Assembly (NCBI GenBank): GCA_910574455.1
Contig: CAJSYZ010000011.1
Location: forward strand, 3,022,941-3,086,940
Direction: 5' to 3'
From: Trichaptum fuscoviolaceum
Taxonomy: Eukaryota > Basidiomycota > Agaricomycetes > Hymenochaetales > Trichaptaceae
Length of the DNA stretch: 64,000 nt
This document shows, one piece after another, positions 21,727 to 33,956 of the stretch. The translations under genes were made by a program, and so were the position numbers. Below the pieces are notes generated by a model that searched no databases, was not told the origin of the DNA, and was given only the letters and a program-made list of their open reading frames with translations. The number at the start of each line of letters is the position of its first letter. Positions within the stretch are counted from its first letter, which is position 1.

Positions 21727-24290
21727 ATGGCCAAACCACCTACTTACCGAGGCACCTCTCGTCGTCTTGTTCTAGCATTTGATATCGGCACTACGTTCAG
21801 TGGCATTTCTTATTGTTTACTGGAACACGGACAAGTCCCGAAAGTTTGCAATGTGTCAAGGTATGACTCGAAGAGAATCTGTATCGACTTGCTCTGAAAA
21901 GCAGCTCTTCAGGTATCCGGGACAAGAACATGTCTCTGGATCGAGCAAAATCCCGACGGTCTTATGCTATGACAGCTTAGGTCAAATGCGTGCCGCTGGC
22001 GCTGAGGCACTTTTGGCCGAGAGTACCGAGCAGGTAGAGGACGGAGAATGGACTAAGGTGGAATGGTGTGTGTACCAGTTTAAAGTGTTATCCTAGTTAT
22101 ATGATATGGCTCACCATAGGTCATTAGGTTCAAACTACGATGGCGCCCACACTCTATGCCAATCTCGTTGCAAGACTCGGTCCTCCCCCCACTCCCTGCA
22201 AACAAGACATTGATCCAGATCTTCGCCGATTTCATATCATATTTGCAGTCTTGTACAGAGCTGTTCCTATTGGATACACACGCCTCATTGGTAAACGACT
22301 GGCAGAACCTTCGTGATAATGCTATTTTTATCCTTTGTCACCCGAACGGATGGGAAGGAGCACAGCAGTACATGATGAGGCAAGCAGCTATCTTGGCGAA
22401 ACTGGTCCCTGATACGCCCAAAGGTAGAGCCCGCGTGAAGTTTGTGACGGAAGGCGAATCCAGTCTTCACTGCTGTCTGCACGAACGGATAGTAGAGGTC
22501 GTGAGGCTTACTCCCTATCACTGTTGCTACCTGATAATAACTCGTTCATCAGAATAAACCAGAAAGTGCTTTCATTGTAGCAGATCTGGGTGGAGGAACA
22601 TTAGACTTCAGTGCATACAAGGTCGTTGGAACTAAACCACTAAGAATCGAGGAAATCACGTCGCCGCGATGTCAGTTCGTTCGTTCTCAGTTTTTGAATT
22701 ACAGTACTTATAATGGACACCTTTTATTCAGGCGAACTACAAGGGTCGACTATAGTGACATTGAGAGCGAGAGCTTATGTGAAAGGTGAAATCCATCGCC
22801 GAAGAGAAACTAAATGACATTTCTGAAAGATGTAAAGATAAACTTAGGAACTCGCGTTATGGGACGGATGAACATATCAGACAAATTGCTGAACGGTTTG
22901 ATGAGACGACGAAGAAAACCTTCAAAGGTCCCAATGATCTCTGCGTTGTTCCATTTGGTTCTGTTGCGGACAAAGATCCCGAGTATAATATCAAGTCGGG
23001 AAAGCTCAAAATTGACGGGTACGCCTCATTTGACTGCTGGAAAACCCTGTTAATAAGATGCTTCACAGGAAAGATGTTGCTTCCTTCTTCGAGCCATCGA
23101 TTTTGGAGGCGATTACAGCAATCATTGAGCTAATAAGTAGCTCCGAACTCAATATATCTGTATGTATCTATTTTTTCTTGTTTTGCAAGTGACTAATAGT
23201 CCGAGTAGAACGTCTATACAGTCAGTGGAGGTTTCTCTGCTAACCCATTCGTTATAGGACAGCTAAAGGATCGGCTAGGTAACCTCGGAATTACTGTTCA
23301 TTGTCCAGACGGACAAACGTGAGTATTTGTCAACCAGTGCGACTCAACAAAGTGAAATTCGTCATGCTTGTTATAGCGCGAAAGCAGCGGCGGACGGAGC
23401 TGTATTGTTCTACATCGACCAATATGTTTCCTCAAGGGTGGCTAGAACGACCTATGGAGTGCCTGTCAATTGGAATTATGACGATCCCCGATGTTCTCGA
23501 GTGGGGTTGGCCCGAAAAGCCATGAAGCTACCCTCAGGTGCAACGGTCATCAGCGGAGGGTTTCGTCCTTTACTCCTCCAAGTAATTATTGTATGTTCAA
23601 CTCTGGGAAACGTCAAACTTACATATGTATACAATAGGGGACGGTAATATCGAAAGAAAAAGAATTCCGATGTAGCTTATACAAGGAAGTGCTTAGTGTC
23701 GAAGATGCTTCTTTCGTGTCCATGGATCTTTTGGCATATAGAGGGTCTGGTCCTCCACCGGAATGGGTTGATGAGCCCGGAACAAGACGTGAGCGTTTTT
23801 CATGTGCCATACACTTAATTCAATGAATCATATCTTACCTTCTTTGACTTGCATAGATTTGTTTACCAAGCTCTGTACCATCTCAGCCTTCCTCCCGCCT
23901 AGCAAAGTACTCAGTAGATCAAACGATAAAAAGAAAACCGAGAAGTTTTGGCGAGTTTGCTGCGATTTCGTTATCCGTTTTGGAGGTACCGAAATGAAGG
24001 CCCAGATTGTCTGGTTCGAGAACGTAAGCTTCGGGTTCGTTTTGGCAAGCCAATTCGTCTTTACTGACCTCCCGTGCAAAAGGACACTGAACATCGGTGA
24101 GCATTTAAGATTTGTTGAGTCCATCTCATCCTCTAAGCCATGTTGATTTAGGAGTTCCGCGGAGATTATTTACGAGGATACACCCGATATTCATATTGTA
24201 CAGACCCATACAGATGATGAGATAGGAGTGATACCTGCTCGCGATGGGGAGAGCGCAGCTTTGCTTTCGCATTCGCAGATCGAATTGTAA
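21727..24290 (+). CDS. HSPA12-like Hsp70 family ATPase, tandem copy 1
   Basis: This gene has about a dozen short exons. The start M-A-K-P-P-T-Y-R-G at 21727 leads into F-D-I-G-T-T-F-S-G-I-S-Y, the phosphate-1 loop of the actin/Hsp70 fold. A mid-protein exon (22556 onward) encodes I-V-A-D-L-G-G-G-T-L-D-F-S, the phosphate-2 motif. The exon after about 23210 contains S-G-G-F-S-A-N-P-F, the adenosine motif. The C-terminal part has no canonical Hsp70 peptide-binding domain or EEVD, as in the HSPA12-like group, which is strongly expanded in basidiomycetes. The likely activity is ATP binding; clients are unknown. The last exon ends Q-I-E-L-stop at 24288-24290. All exons can be matched one to one with copy 2 (25950-28499), and neither copy shows an obvious break. 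Confidence 0.85.
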
Positions 24291-25949
24291 ACTATTGGAT
24301 AATGGAGAAGATTGCCAGGAGAATGAGACACAATGTAAGAGCTAGAGTCATCTGTTGAACGCCTCCTAACGAGGGCACAAATAAAGTGATTCTCTGTGCG
24401 GTTCAAGTGCCAGGGAAGCAAGCCCTTTCCTAGTACATTCTTGAGTCCTGATCACCCAACAGACAACCATCTGGCTACAGCTTTCAAGCTCACGATAGCT
24501 CTTGTAGTTGCATTTCGCACCCTTCACATATGTGCTACATGCTTGCGACCTTTCCTTGAAGCCTATGCTCGACCTTGAGAAGAGAGGATATCGTGTCGCT
24601 CCCACAAAGGGAGCCCTCGCTGCTATTTGCTTTCCATCGTTGTCGAGGATAGAGCGAAGGGTCAAAGACGTTCAAGTTGCCGGGTCCACCCCGTCGTTCG
24701 GCTGTCGCCGCAAACCTCGCCTTCAAGTTCGCATTGATATATGTACGTTTGTCAGTGCCCGCAAACATTGCTGCATCGCTAGGAGGTAAAAAAAATGCAG
24801 TCTCATTGCTCAACACATCAATTATATCACTACTTTGACGTTAGTCTTCACCGAATGTTCTCGGCAACTCGATCGCAAACGGGCCAGGTGTCTGGAATTT
24901 TCATACATTGCATCCCTTCCTCACTCGCATCTCCGTCCAGATAATTGCGATTAACGTAAATGCATAAATCCTAACCTGATGGAACGAGTGCTGAAGCTCG
25001 AATATACCTTAATCGCGACTTTCATGGATTTAGTTCGCCTCAAATATATTGAGGGTTGCACGCATTACGCACTTGGGACAAGGATACATGGGTGTTGTGG
25101 ATGGCGGGCCGTTTGAGTCGATATGGATACGAATGGACAGATGCATGAACATATGGTGCTGGCAGTCGGTGAGCAGGTGTGTCATGCAATACTGTATTGC
25201 ATTAATTTTGCTAATATTCTGTGGCACTTACTTGAATGTCTCAAAACAAAAATAACTATCATTCTCATCAACTTGAAGTGGAAACCATCTTCGCTCCCAT
25301 GATCTTTGGTCCCATGGCATCTTCGTTTACTTGGAGTTAGATCAAGAATGTCCTTTACCGAGGGTACTCTTCACGAATCCGAAGGAAGTCTTTCTCCATC
25401 CCTCGTTGGCCCCTATTCTGGGTACTCCTACTTTAAGAACGAGGTCGTGATAGATTGTCGCTTGTTAGTTCTTGGATCCAACACGTAGGGAGTGTCAAGA
25501 GCGTATAGAGCGAGATGACATCGATTGCACTAAGTCGCCCCGCACACTATAACTTGGAGCGTCAAGTCCATATCAATATTGAGTCAGGAAAAAGGAGACG
25601 GTTTGGCAGAGAGACATCGTGCATGTGAGCTGGATCATTTTTAACTTACTCGTGTCATTTACTTCCTACTTTCGCGTAGATTCCATCCTCTAGTCCGGAT
25701 GTGAAACAACATTGTTTTGCCTTTTCTTTCCTCCACAAACTTAGGAGGATACGAAAGAGAAGGCCTACGAAGACACAACACCTGGAGACCATCTTTCCCT
25801 CGAACGTTGCGCGCGTGATGCGCGAAGCCTCAATGTTTCCTTGGTGCCTCATATTTATCCGGGATGAAAATAGCTGCAAGACTACAAAGCACATCAGCCA
25901 TAAGTATTCGGGCAGCGTCACTTTCGCATACACAACCTTTATTCCATTC
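24291..25949. other. Intergenic between Hsp70 copies
   Basis: This is 1.66 kb without a convincing gene. On the minus strand, 24816-24535 reads as a coding-like segment (T-A-F-F-L-P-P-S-D-A-A-M-F-A-G) with a possible GTG donor, but I could not extend it. A Cys-containing minus-strand frame at 25227-25030 (C-P-K-C) is likewise isolated. The promoter of Hsp70 copy 2 lies at the right end. Confidence 0.35.
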
Positions 25950-28499
25950 ATGAGCGACCCCTCCATCTATCGTGGCATTTCTCGTCGACTTGTTATAAGT
26001 TTAGACATTGGGACAACATTCAGTGGTATCTCATACTGTATACTGGAACATGGAGAAGTCCCAAAGGTATGCAATGTGTCAAGGTACGATTTCGGAAGAA
26101 GCTATATCGATTTCTTTTCTGAAAGTGGTGTAATAGGTTTCCAGGCCAAGAGCATGTTTCTGGATCTTGTAAAATCCCGACAGTCTTATGCTACGACAAG
26201 TCCGGTCGAATGCGTGCCGCAGGTGCCGAGGCACTGTTAGCTGAAAGCTCTGAGCACGTAGAGGACGGTGAATGGATCAAAGTAGAGTGGTATGTCCTCA
26301 TTTCAAGTCCATTCTTTGTGTTTGACCATAAATCGGCGACAGGTTCAAGCTAAGGCTGCACCCTCTGTCCATACCACCCGAGATGGAAGGCTCTTCCCTC
26401 CCTCCGATCCCTGCAAACAAGTCGTTAATAGATATTTACAGCGATTTCTTGGCATATCTACAGTCTTGCGCGGAGATTTTCATACTGGATACGCATGCCT
26501 ATTTAGCAAATGTCTGGGCAAATCTACGCGACAATGCTATCTTTTTCCTATGTCATCCAAACATATGGAACGGAGTACAACAGTCCATGATGAGGCAAGC
26601 GGCAATTTTGGCAAGGCTGGTCCCTAGTGTGCCAGAAGGCAGAGCTCGCGTAAAATTTGTCACAGAAGGCGAAGCTAGTCTTCATTGTTGTCTACATAAG
26701 CGAATACTTGAAAGTGTGAGTCCCACAGAGTAAAGTAGCTGCTGTCTGATGTCAATATACTTTTCAGAATGAATTGGATAGCGGTTTTATTGTCGCAGAT
26801 TTGGGCGGAGGAACTTTAGACTTTAGCGCGTATAAAGTTACCGGAACTAAACCACTCAGAATCGAGGAAGTGTCATCACCGCGATGTTAGTTCGTCCTCG
26901 CTCTAGATATCTCACGCAAAACTAATGGCCTATTGTCCTTTAGGCGAGCCGCTAGGCTCAACCTTGGTAACGATGAGAGCAAGAGCGTACATAAAAGGTG
27001 ACATAGTTTGCTATGAAAATGTCTAATGGAACATTGAATGCTTTGAAGATAAGCTCATGAACTCACGATATGGGACGGATGAGCATGCTATGCATATCGC
27101 GGAGCGGTTCGACGAGACAGTAAAAAAAACCTTCAAAGGACCAGACGATCTTTGTGTCGTACCGTTTGGTACTGTCGCGGACAAAGACCCCGCATATGAC
27201 ATCAAGTCCGGGAAGCTAAAGATAAATGGGTAGGGTCTTCAGAACTGTTAGATTTTTTTGTCTGAAGACTTTTCTTAGAGAAGATGTCGCTTCCTTTTTC
27301 GAGCCATCCATATTGGGGGCGATTACAGCAATTATTGAACTTATAAGCAGTTCCGATGTTAGAATATCGGTATGTCTTTTATGATACCCTATGCTCTACA
27401 AACCACTAATTTCCCATCGTAGAGTGTTTATGCTGTTGGAGGTTTCTCTGCTAGCCCGTACGTCATAAGCCAGCTTAAGGGCCACCTCGGTGGCTTAGGC
27501 GTTACTGTTCACTCGCTAGACGGGCAATCGTGAGTCTTTCATAATAGCGTGAATCAACAACAAGTCAATACTCAAGGTGCGCATGTCGTAGCACAAAAGC
27601 GGCCGCGGACGGAGCTGTATTAGTCTACTTCAATCAATTCATATCCTCCAGGGTGGCTAGAATGACCTACGGGGTACCTATCAGTTGGAATTGCGACGAT
27701 CCTCAATGTCCTCCAGTTAGTGTAGGACGAGAGGCGATCACTTTACCCTCAGGAGCAAAGGTTCTATGCGGAGGGTTTCGGCCTTTACTGTCCCAGGTAC
27801 AATTTGCCTTCTTTGAGTCATAATGTCGAACTCACCTTTTGCCACAATAAAAAGGGAACAACCACATCGAAGGAGAAGGAATATCGATGTAGTATATATA
27901 AGGAAGTCTTGAGTGCAGAAGAAGCCTCCTTTGTATCCATGGATCTCCTAGCATATAAAGGAAGTGGCCCACCACCAGATTGGATTGATGAGCCTGAAAC
28001 GAGGCGTGAGTGTTGATCACTCATACTGCATCTTGATTTATGGATTCATGGATTCATATCGCAACTTCCATAGATTTGTTTAGCAAGCTCTGTACCATCT
28101 CAGCTTTCCTTCCACCTAGCAAGGCACTCATAAGATCGATCAAACGGAGAAAATCTGAGAAATTTTGGAGAGTTCGGTGTGATTTCGTTCTTCTGTTTGG
28201 AGGTGCCGAAATGCAAGCCCAAATCGTGTGCTTCGAGAAGGTAGTAGACTTTTTGCTTTCTTTGCATCTCTACCTATCTAACTACCGCTCTGTTTAGGGC
28301 GCTGAGCGTCGGTGAGAAATAGACACCAATATTACAAATGTCTCTTCAACTGAATTTTACAGGACTTCCGCAGAGGTAGTCTACGAAGATTCGCCTGGCA
28401 CTTTCATATCACAGACCCAGATGATTCAGATGAATGGTCAGGTGGGGGTGATACCTGCTCGCGACAGCGAGAGTGCAGCTCTACTTTCACGATATTAGC
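25950..28499 (+). CDS. HSPA12-like Hsp70 family ATPase, tandem copy 2
   Basis: This is a close paralogue of 21727-24290 with the same exon boundaries. The start is M-S-D-P-S-I-Y-R-G, followed by L-D-I-G-T-T-F-S-G-I-S-Y (phosphate 1). Later exons carry I-V-A-D-L-G-G-G-T-L-D-F-S (phosphate 2) and A-V-G-G-F-S-A-S-P-Y (adenosine motif); here the glycine pair lacks the extra Ser codon present in copy 1. A codon is split at TG|G (Trp) between exons 2 and 3. The short intron near 27000 ends at TTTGAAG and restores the frame as D-K-L-M-N-S-R-Y-G. The last exon ends L-L-S-R-Y-stop at 28497-28499, shorter than copy 1. The gene appears intact. Function as for copy 1: an Hsp70-fold ATPase with an unconventional C-terminus. 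Confidence 0.85.
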
Positions 28500-28618
28500 T
28501 GACATTACGCAGATATTTTGCATCGAGATTGCTACATATTGGTATTGTATGATGGATAGGCATGTACATAAAAGTGAGATGATAGCTAGAGATTGATTCA
28601 CGCAGTGCATGGTTCGAA

Positions 28619-30156
28619 TCATCTATTTGATGATATCCTGATTGTCCCTTTCGACCCTTTCGACGGGGCATCATTCAAAGTGGCCCACCAATTGCTTTTA
28701 GTCTCTTTTATGTTGTGAGAAGGGATTTTCCTTGTGCGTTCACTCGACCGTCTGACAACAGTCGAAAGACCGGAGCTGACCCCTTTCCGGCCTCCACCCG
28801 GAAATTCTTCTACTGTCTTGCCTTTTTTCTTCACGGCTGGCCCATCACCGTCGTCAGAATTGTGTTCATCATCTTTAAATCCAAGAGCTTTGCGCTTTTT
28901 GGAAGACGAAAGGGTGAGTGGCTGCGAGCGAAACCCTTTATCCCATTCCTTTCTGTGGAGACGATAGACAGCCATCGTTGCTCGTGCATCAGTCACCTGA
29001 GAGCGAAGCAAGTGTAATCAGTGGCGAGTTAATCAGAGGCGCGTCCTAAATAGCCTTTGAACTCACGCTAGAGTGCTCTCCTGCCTGAATTGCGATCCCT
29101 AATTCCTGCTGTACGAGTTTCCGGAGCGCGGGATACTTCGTCTTCAGTAGCTTGGCTTTCCCGGCACAAAGTTGTGTGTCGCGTGTCAATGGCCGGGGAT
29201 GCGACAGTAATAGGGCCTACACTATGGTTAGAACCAAGTCTATGCTATATTGTTTAAACTTTAAGATCACACACCCTCAGGTCGTTGAATACAGCATGCC
29301 CAACAAGTATTCGATCCTTTAGCAGCTCTGCAACTTTTTTCTGGACTTCTGAGAAAGGTCTGGCTATGAAAGGCAACGAGCTTTCATATTTACTTCGAAT
29401 AATAATAAGAACACAACATACCATTAACCATGTCCGTCTCCCTGATACCACTAACGGCCGTACGATAGTCCACCACTCGCTCACGTTGACGCACAAATTC
29501 GTCCATGACGATTGCGCCGTTGTAATTCACTAAGCTCACTCGGGCCAGAGAAGACTCTGAACCATCAAGACCGACTCCAACCATCTCGCAATCCATTGCT
29601 AGGTACTTCCCGGGCCTATAATAAGGGATCATAAGTTAGTTAAGGGACAATCATTCAAAGGACAATTGCAAACTCTTTTTGTGCATCGGAGTATATGAGC
29701 TGCCCCAATACCATTTTCCGGAGCTCCTCGACAGATTCCCTATTTCCCGTGGAAGATGAGGCTGATGCCTTCGACACCTCTAGCACACTACCTCGTCCCG
29801 ATCCTCGAAGAAGATTTGTCGAAACATCGCTTTCGACACTATGGGCACGATCCCGTCCCCTTGAACTGCCCGCCTCACTTGCACCTCCGTCAGAGCGAAG
29901 AGCTACTGAATCTTCCAGTTTCCTCTTCTTTCTAGGAGGGTTATCTGTTCTAGTCTTGGATTCCGCGTTCCGAGAGCTCGATGTTTTCTGACAGAGTTCT
30001 CAAAGACATTGAGCTGACTCTAAGACCCAGATGTTGATGCAAAAATACCTTTTGTAATGCTAACCAGTTTGACGATGGAAGTTTGGTTGGTGATGGAGAT
30101 TTTTCTTTCTCTTTCGCCTTTCCCTTTCCCTTCACTTTCGATTTAAGTAGGTCCAT
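28619..30156 (-). CDS. REX4: REX4-like DEDDh 3'-5' RNA exonuclease
   Basis: The N-terminal exon is Lys-rich ([11 protein letters not shown]), followed by a Ser/Arg-rich basic linker with K-K-R-K, consistent with nucleolar targeting. The exonuclease domain begins [12 protein letters not shown], where D-C-E is the Exo I pair. V-G-H-A-V-F-N-D-L is Exo II and H-S-S-V-T-D-A-R-A is Exo III, with the H-x4-D spacing of DEDDh nucleases. The C-terminal tail is basic and includes P-A-V-K-K-K-G-K. Yeast Rex4 acts in pre-rRNA processing, the likely role here by family knowledge. Several short introns interrupt the domain (for example after D-M-V-N and before K-A-L-L-L-S-H-P). The start at 30156 faces the mitochondrial carrier start 250 bp away. 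All catalytic residues are visible. Confidence 0.88.
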
Positions 30157-30406
30157 GCTGGAGACAGCAACAAAATTAGAAAGAGAGGATGGTGGAAGTT
30201 GGTGAAGGAAGTCTACTTTGGTTTCTCACAGGGAGTCAGGGTTGCCGATCATCCGACAAGTCCGATTGCGCGAGTCTTCGTCACTTTACTTCGCAGTCGA
30301 CATGCCTCAGACGTACATATACGACATTATTTGACGACACATTGGTCATTGCATCTTCGTGGCTATTTTCTGGTCTACGGTGTACCTCAAGTTAACTATT
30401 GTGAGG

Positions 30407-31971
30407 ATGGGACATGGTGTATTCGACACGATATGGCACCCAAGTACTGTGAACGAGTTGATAGCGGGAAGCGTCGGTTAGTGCAGCTTAGCTTCACTCT
30501 CAGCTTCAGGAGTTTACAAACTGGGGGACATCTGCAGGAGGCGCTGCCCAGGTTCTAGTGGGACAACCACTCGATACTGTCAAGACGCGTGCTCAGATAG
30601 CGCCTAGTATGTAGTCCCATCAATCATAATCCTTACTCCTTTTCACCATCGAGCTGTTATGACAGAGGGCATGTTCGTGAGTTGGTTCGCCATAGGATCA
30701 TTTTAAACCTGATGCCGATTACATCTGTATTGTCTCAGAAAGGACCCATGGACATCCTAGCTCAAACTATTCGCAAAGAGGGGTTCCTAGCTCTGTGGAA
30801 AGGAATGGCCAGTCCTCTAATCGGCATAGCAGGCGTTAATTCCCTGCTCTTCACCTCATACGCCGTGTCGAAGCGAATTATTTCACCGTTTCCCGACTTA
30901 TCTCTTAAAGAGATCGCTGCCGCTGGAGCCATGGCCGGAGCCGCCAACTCAGTCCTTGCCAGTCCTGTTGAGATGTTTAAAGTGCGCATGCAAGGTCAAT
31001 ATGGTAGTGCGTCGGATAAACGTCTCAGGGATGTTGTTAGCGAGATGTGGGTTCAATGGGGTTTTCGGAAAGGAATCATGCGTGGCTTTTGGGTAAACAG
31101 TAAACTTCCTGAGAAGTCAACGTCTTTAGCATCTCATACGCAATACAGGTCACTGTAGCCAGGGAGATACCGGCTTATGCAGGGTAAGCAAGTCACTTTA
31201 CTCCATGTCCAACTCTGATTTATCAGTCGTCCCTCAGATTCTACGCTGGTATTATGCTCGATAATATTTGATTTGAACAATGTTCAATAATCCGATGCAG
31301 GTTTTGAGGCAGCGAAGAGAAATTTCCGGACAAAATATCCACAAGAGCTCCCTGTATGGGCATTATTGGCAAGCGGTTCGTGCGGCGGAGTAAGTCTCTC
31401 TCTTTTGAGACTGCCGTCCCAAGTATACTCACATTCTCAGATATGTTATTGGCTAGCATGTTATCCGCTAGGTGGGTCATGTCGATCGATTCAGTTTAGA
31501 TAACTAACTACTACACAGACGTCATCAAATCACGCATACAGCTGCGTCCTATTCCTCCAACTGGAACTCCGGTCCAATATATTGCCCATGAGTTCAAGAG
31601 CATCGTCTCCGAGTCTGGGTTGTAAGCGTGATTGTCTTCTCTGATAATACGAATTGAGATTTATATATCGACTATCATAGCTCGGGGTTGTTCCGTGGCT
31701 TATCACCCTCGCGTGCGTATCTTTGCTTAGCATTATCCTGAAAGTAGATTACTTACGTATTTTTACCTGAAGTGCTGAGAAGGTCTGACCAAGATCACAG
31801 CTGTCTTGAATTTGGTTGATGAGCTGACATTTGTCATCAGTATTCCTGCTGCCGCTGCGACCTTTGGAGCTTTTGAGTTGACAAGAGGTTCTGTCGTTTC
31901 ATTATGTGTCTGAGCCCAATTAACTAACAAATTGCGGTACAGAATATTTGAGAGAAAAGACTGGTGTTTGA
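30407..31971 (+). CDS. Mitochondrial carrier (SLC25) protein
   Basis: Three carrier signatures are read after splicing: Q-P-L-D-T-V-K-T-R in the first repeat, S-P-V-E-M-F-K-V-R in the second and Y-P-L-D-V-I-K-S-R in the third, each with the P-x-D/E-x-x-K/R core. The start at 30407 gives a short N-terminus (M-G-H-G-V-F-D...) and E-L-I-A-G-S-V-G-G-A-A-Q across the first intron. Exons begin 30407-30476 and 30538-30606, then an 11-nt microexon 30666-30676, then 30739 onward. The frame is restored only if the microexon is included (A-P-K-G-M-F-K-G-P). The stop is at 31969-31971. The motif pattern resembles the carnitine/ornithine/YMC clade of inner-membrane exchangers, but I cannot assign the substrate. 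The gene is divergent from the REX4-like gene. Confidence 0.85.
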
Positions 31972-32552
31972 ATTTGGCTTGTGTTGTCTTTGCGTCCTCG
32001 ATGTCTTCCAATCGTCAATCACACAGACGTCGCGAATTTGCGAACTATTCATCAATTTCAACATCAATAGATCGACAAGATGAATAACATACAATGAATA
32101 ACATTTCAGGTATCTTTAACGGAAGGGTATGTGGGAACAGTCTCAAATCGACAAATTGCTGTACAGGAGGATTTCAAACAAACAAGTGGATCAACAGGAG
32201 AAAATGGAAGCGTCCAAGCGGTTTGCTGTTACAAATGTCCTGGGAGGTAAGAGCACCTTGCAAAACGTAAGGGACGAACACTATCAGCCCAGTGGGTAAG
32301 CGTCGCCCAGCTATTATACAGAACAATGAAGTATCATCAGTAACTACATCCCGGGATTTAGGTGACTGACATGCGCGGAGCAATGAATGAAAGAAAAGGG
32401 AAGAAAGGTAACACAGAATTGCATTATAGATCAAAGTCATGACCTAGACAAATTATTTGTGAGTCAGTCCGATGCTTGTCCTCAGAGTTGATGTATAAGA
32501 CTGACTTCTGTCTTCACCATTCGAATCCACACAAGTTTACGATGTTTCATGA
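31972..32552. other. Intergenic, convergent 3' ends
   Basis: This is 581 bp between the carrier stop and the stop of the repeat-containing orphan. Only shared 3'-flanking sequence is expected; no gene is supported. Confidence 0.5.
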
Positions 32553-33956
32553 TCATAGAAGGCGATCACACATTACTGTATCCTTCCCCTTGGCCTTTAT
32601 GCGAAGATTGTGCTCAGCATTGAGTAGGAAGCTTACTGCATCCCCTCCCATCGAGCAATTCCAATGAAGCTTAAGTCCTTTGTTTTTGTGAGCATCGTGG
32701 ACCTGTGCAACAGCCTTTGCCTTTGCCTGGAGATCATACTCGGCCTTCAGGAGAAAGGAGACCGCGTCGCCGCCCATGGAGATGTTCCAATGCAGCACAT
32801 GATTGGACTTGCCGTCGTTCATTGTCTTTCCGTAGTTGTCGGATGTAAGAAGATGGGCAGAAGTGCTACTAGATGGTGAATTGTACGGGGAGGCTGTGGC
32901 GTAGCCGCTGTCGTGGACGGAACCCTTATCTGAGTTCGCGAAATTGCGATCCTCTGTGCTGAGCGTCTGTCCTTCAGAGATCGAAATGGTTGCCATCGTC
33001 GTTGCGGCGCTGGTCACATTCATCGCACTGTCCTCTTCATAGTCTTCCGGTGCAGTCTCGAATGTATCATCCGAATCTGAGTCACTATCACCAGTCTGGC
33101 TCTCCGTAGCTAATCCGGCCCTGGGCGGCGGCGGTAACTCGGAAGGGGAGGGAGCGCGCATCCATGCAGACGCCGTCGACTTCCCTGCCCTCGTGCGTTC
33201 GATCCACTCCTCTATATTATAGTTTGAGGCCTTCCTTGGCCGCAACGCGCGCGCTTTCCCGTCGTTCACCCTCGACGGAGGGAATGGAACCTGAGAGGGT
33301 GATGGGGCTCGCATCCAATCTGGTTGAGGTGATGTGACGAAGGACTTTGGCAAATTTCCGCACTGCGGCGGGGTGTTGAGCCTTTCTTCATCGAACAGAC
33401 CAGGGGACGGCGCGAACGACGTCATCTGCGGATGACGCTTATGGGGCGGAAGAGGTGGCGATGGCAGATGCATAAAGTCGACAAAGTCTATGTTATCCTT
33501 GACTAATTTCTGCTTTGATGCTGTTGAGTTACTGGAGTGGTGGGCAGGGACCCAAACATAGGAAGGCTGACGAGCTTCATTCTCTCCCGCAGTGATCCTG
33601 CGAACCTCACGCGATTCGCGAGTATACCCAAGCACCGGGCACCACTCCTTTCCCCCTACATTGCTACGATTGCCAGAGACAGGACCACCTACAATTCGAA
33701 GATGAAGTGGAAGGCTGTCTTTGTCACTGGCCGCGAGTGCTCCATGCTTCGTGAAGTGTGGATCGCATGATCTGACACCAGAAACGACGTGTTCTTGATG
33801 CTCAGAAATCATCTGAGGTTGTATGAGATCAGTTTTCTGGGGGTGATAAAGAATGACTAGTCTTACCTGATTAAAGAGAACAAGCGCTTCGCGGAGATCA
33901 TAGCACTTAACAGGCTTCGGTTGGGCAAGTGCAGCGTTCTTCAAATAGGAGAGCAT
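32553..33956 (-). CDS. Unknown protein with internal duplicated motifs
   Basis: I do not recognise the family. The most likely start is M-L-S-Y-L-K-N at 33956. A 54-nt intron (33866-33813; GTAAGA donor, CAG acceptor) removes an in-frame segment, giving exons of 30 and about 420 residues. The open frame also extends upstream to 34160, but that part looks like 5' UTR. The protein is disordered and Pro/Ser-rich in the middle, with W-M-R-A-P-S-P-S-x repeated twice about 80 residues apart and an acidic D-S-D-S-D-S-D-D patch. The C-terminus contains two copies of an about 28-residue motif, L-H-W-N-x-S-M-G-G-D-A-V-S-F-L-L, the second ending near the stop. Tandem duplication of this motif suggests a small folding or binding unit. 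No signal peptide or TM is seen. Confidence 0.65.
   Translation of the reverse strand: MLSYLKNAALAQPKPVKCYDLREALVLFNQVRLVILYHPQKTDLIQPQMISEHQEHVVSGVRSCDPHFTKHGALAASDKDSLPLHLRIVGGPVSGNRSNVGGKEWCPVLGYTRESREVRRITAGENEARQPSYVWVPAHHSSNSTASKQKLVKDNIDFVDFMHLPSPPLPPHKRHPQMTSFAPSPGLFDEERLNTPPQCGNLPKSFVTSPQPDWMRAPSPSQVPFPPSRVNDGKARALRPRKASNYNIEEWIERTRAGKSTASAWMRAPSPSELPPPPRAGLATESQTGDSDSDSDDTFETAPEDYEEDSAMNVTSAATTMATISISEGQTLSTEDRNFANSDKGSVHDSGYATASPYNSPSSSTSAHLLTSDNYGKTMNDGKSNHVLHWNISMGGDAVSFLLKAEYDLQAKAKAVAQVHDAHKNKGLKLHWNCSMGGDAVSFLLNAEHNLRIKAKGKDTVMCDRLL

Noticed and set aside
28590..28630. Second B-box-like word GGTTCGAATC
   Set aside because: No cloverleaf can be drawn; it lies in the short 3' gap between two protein genes.
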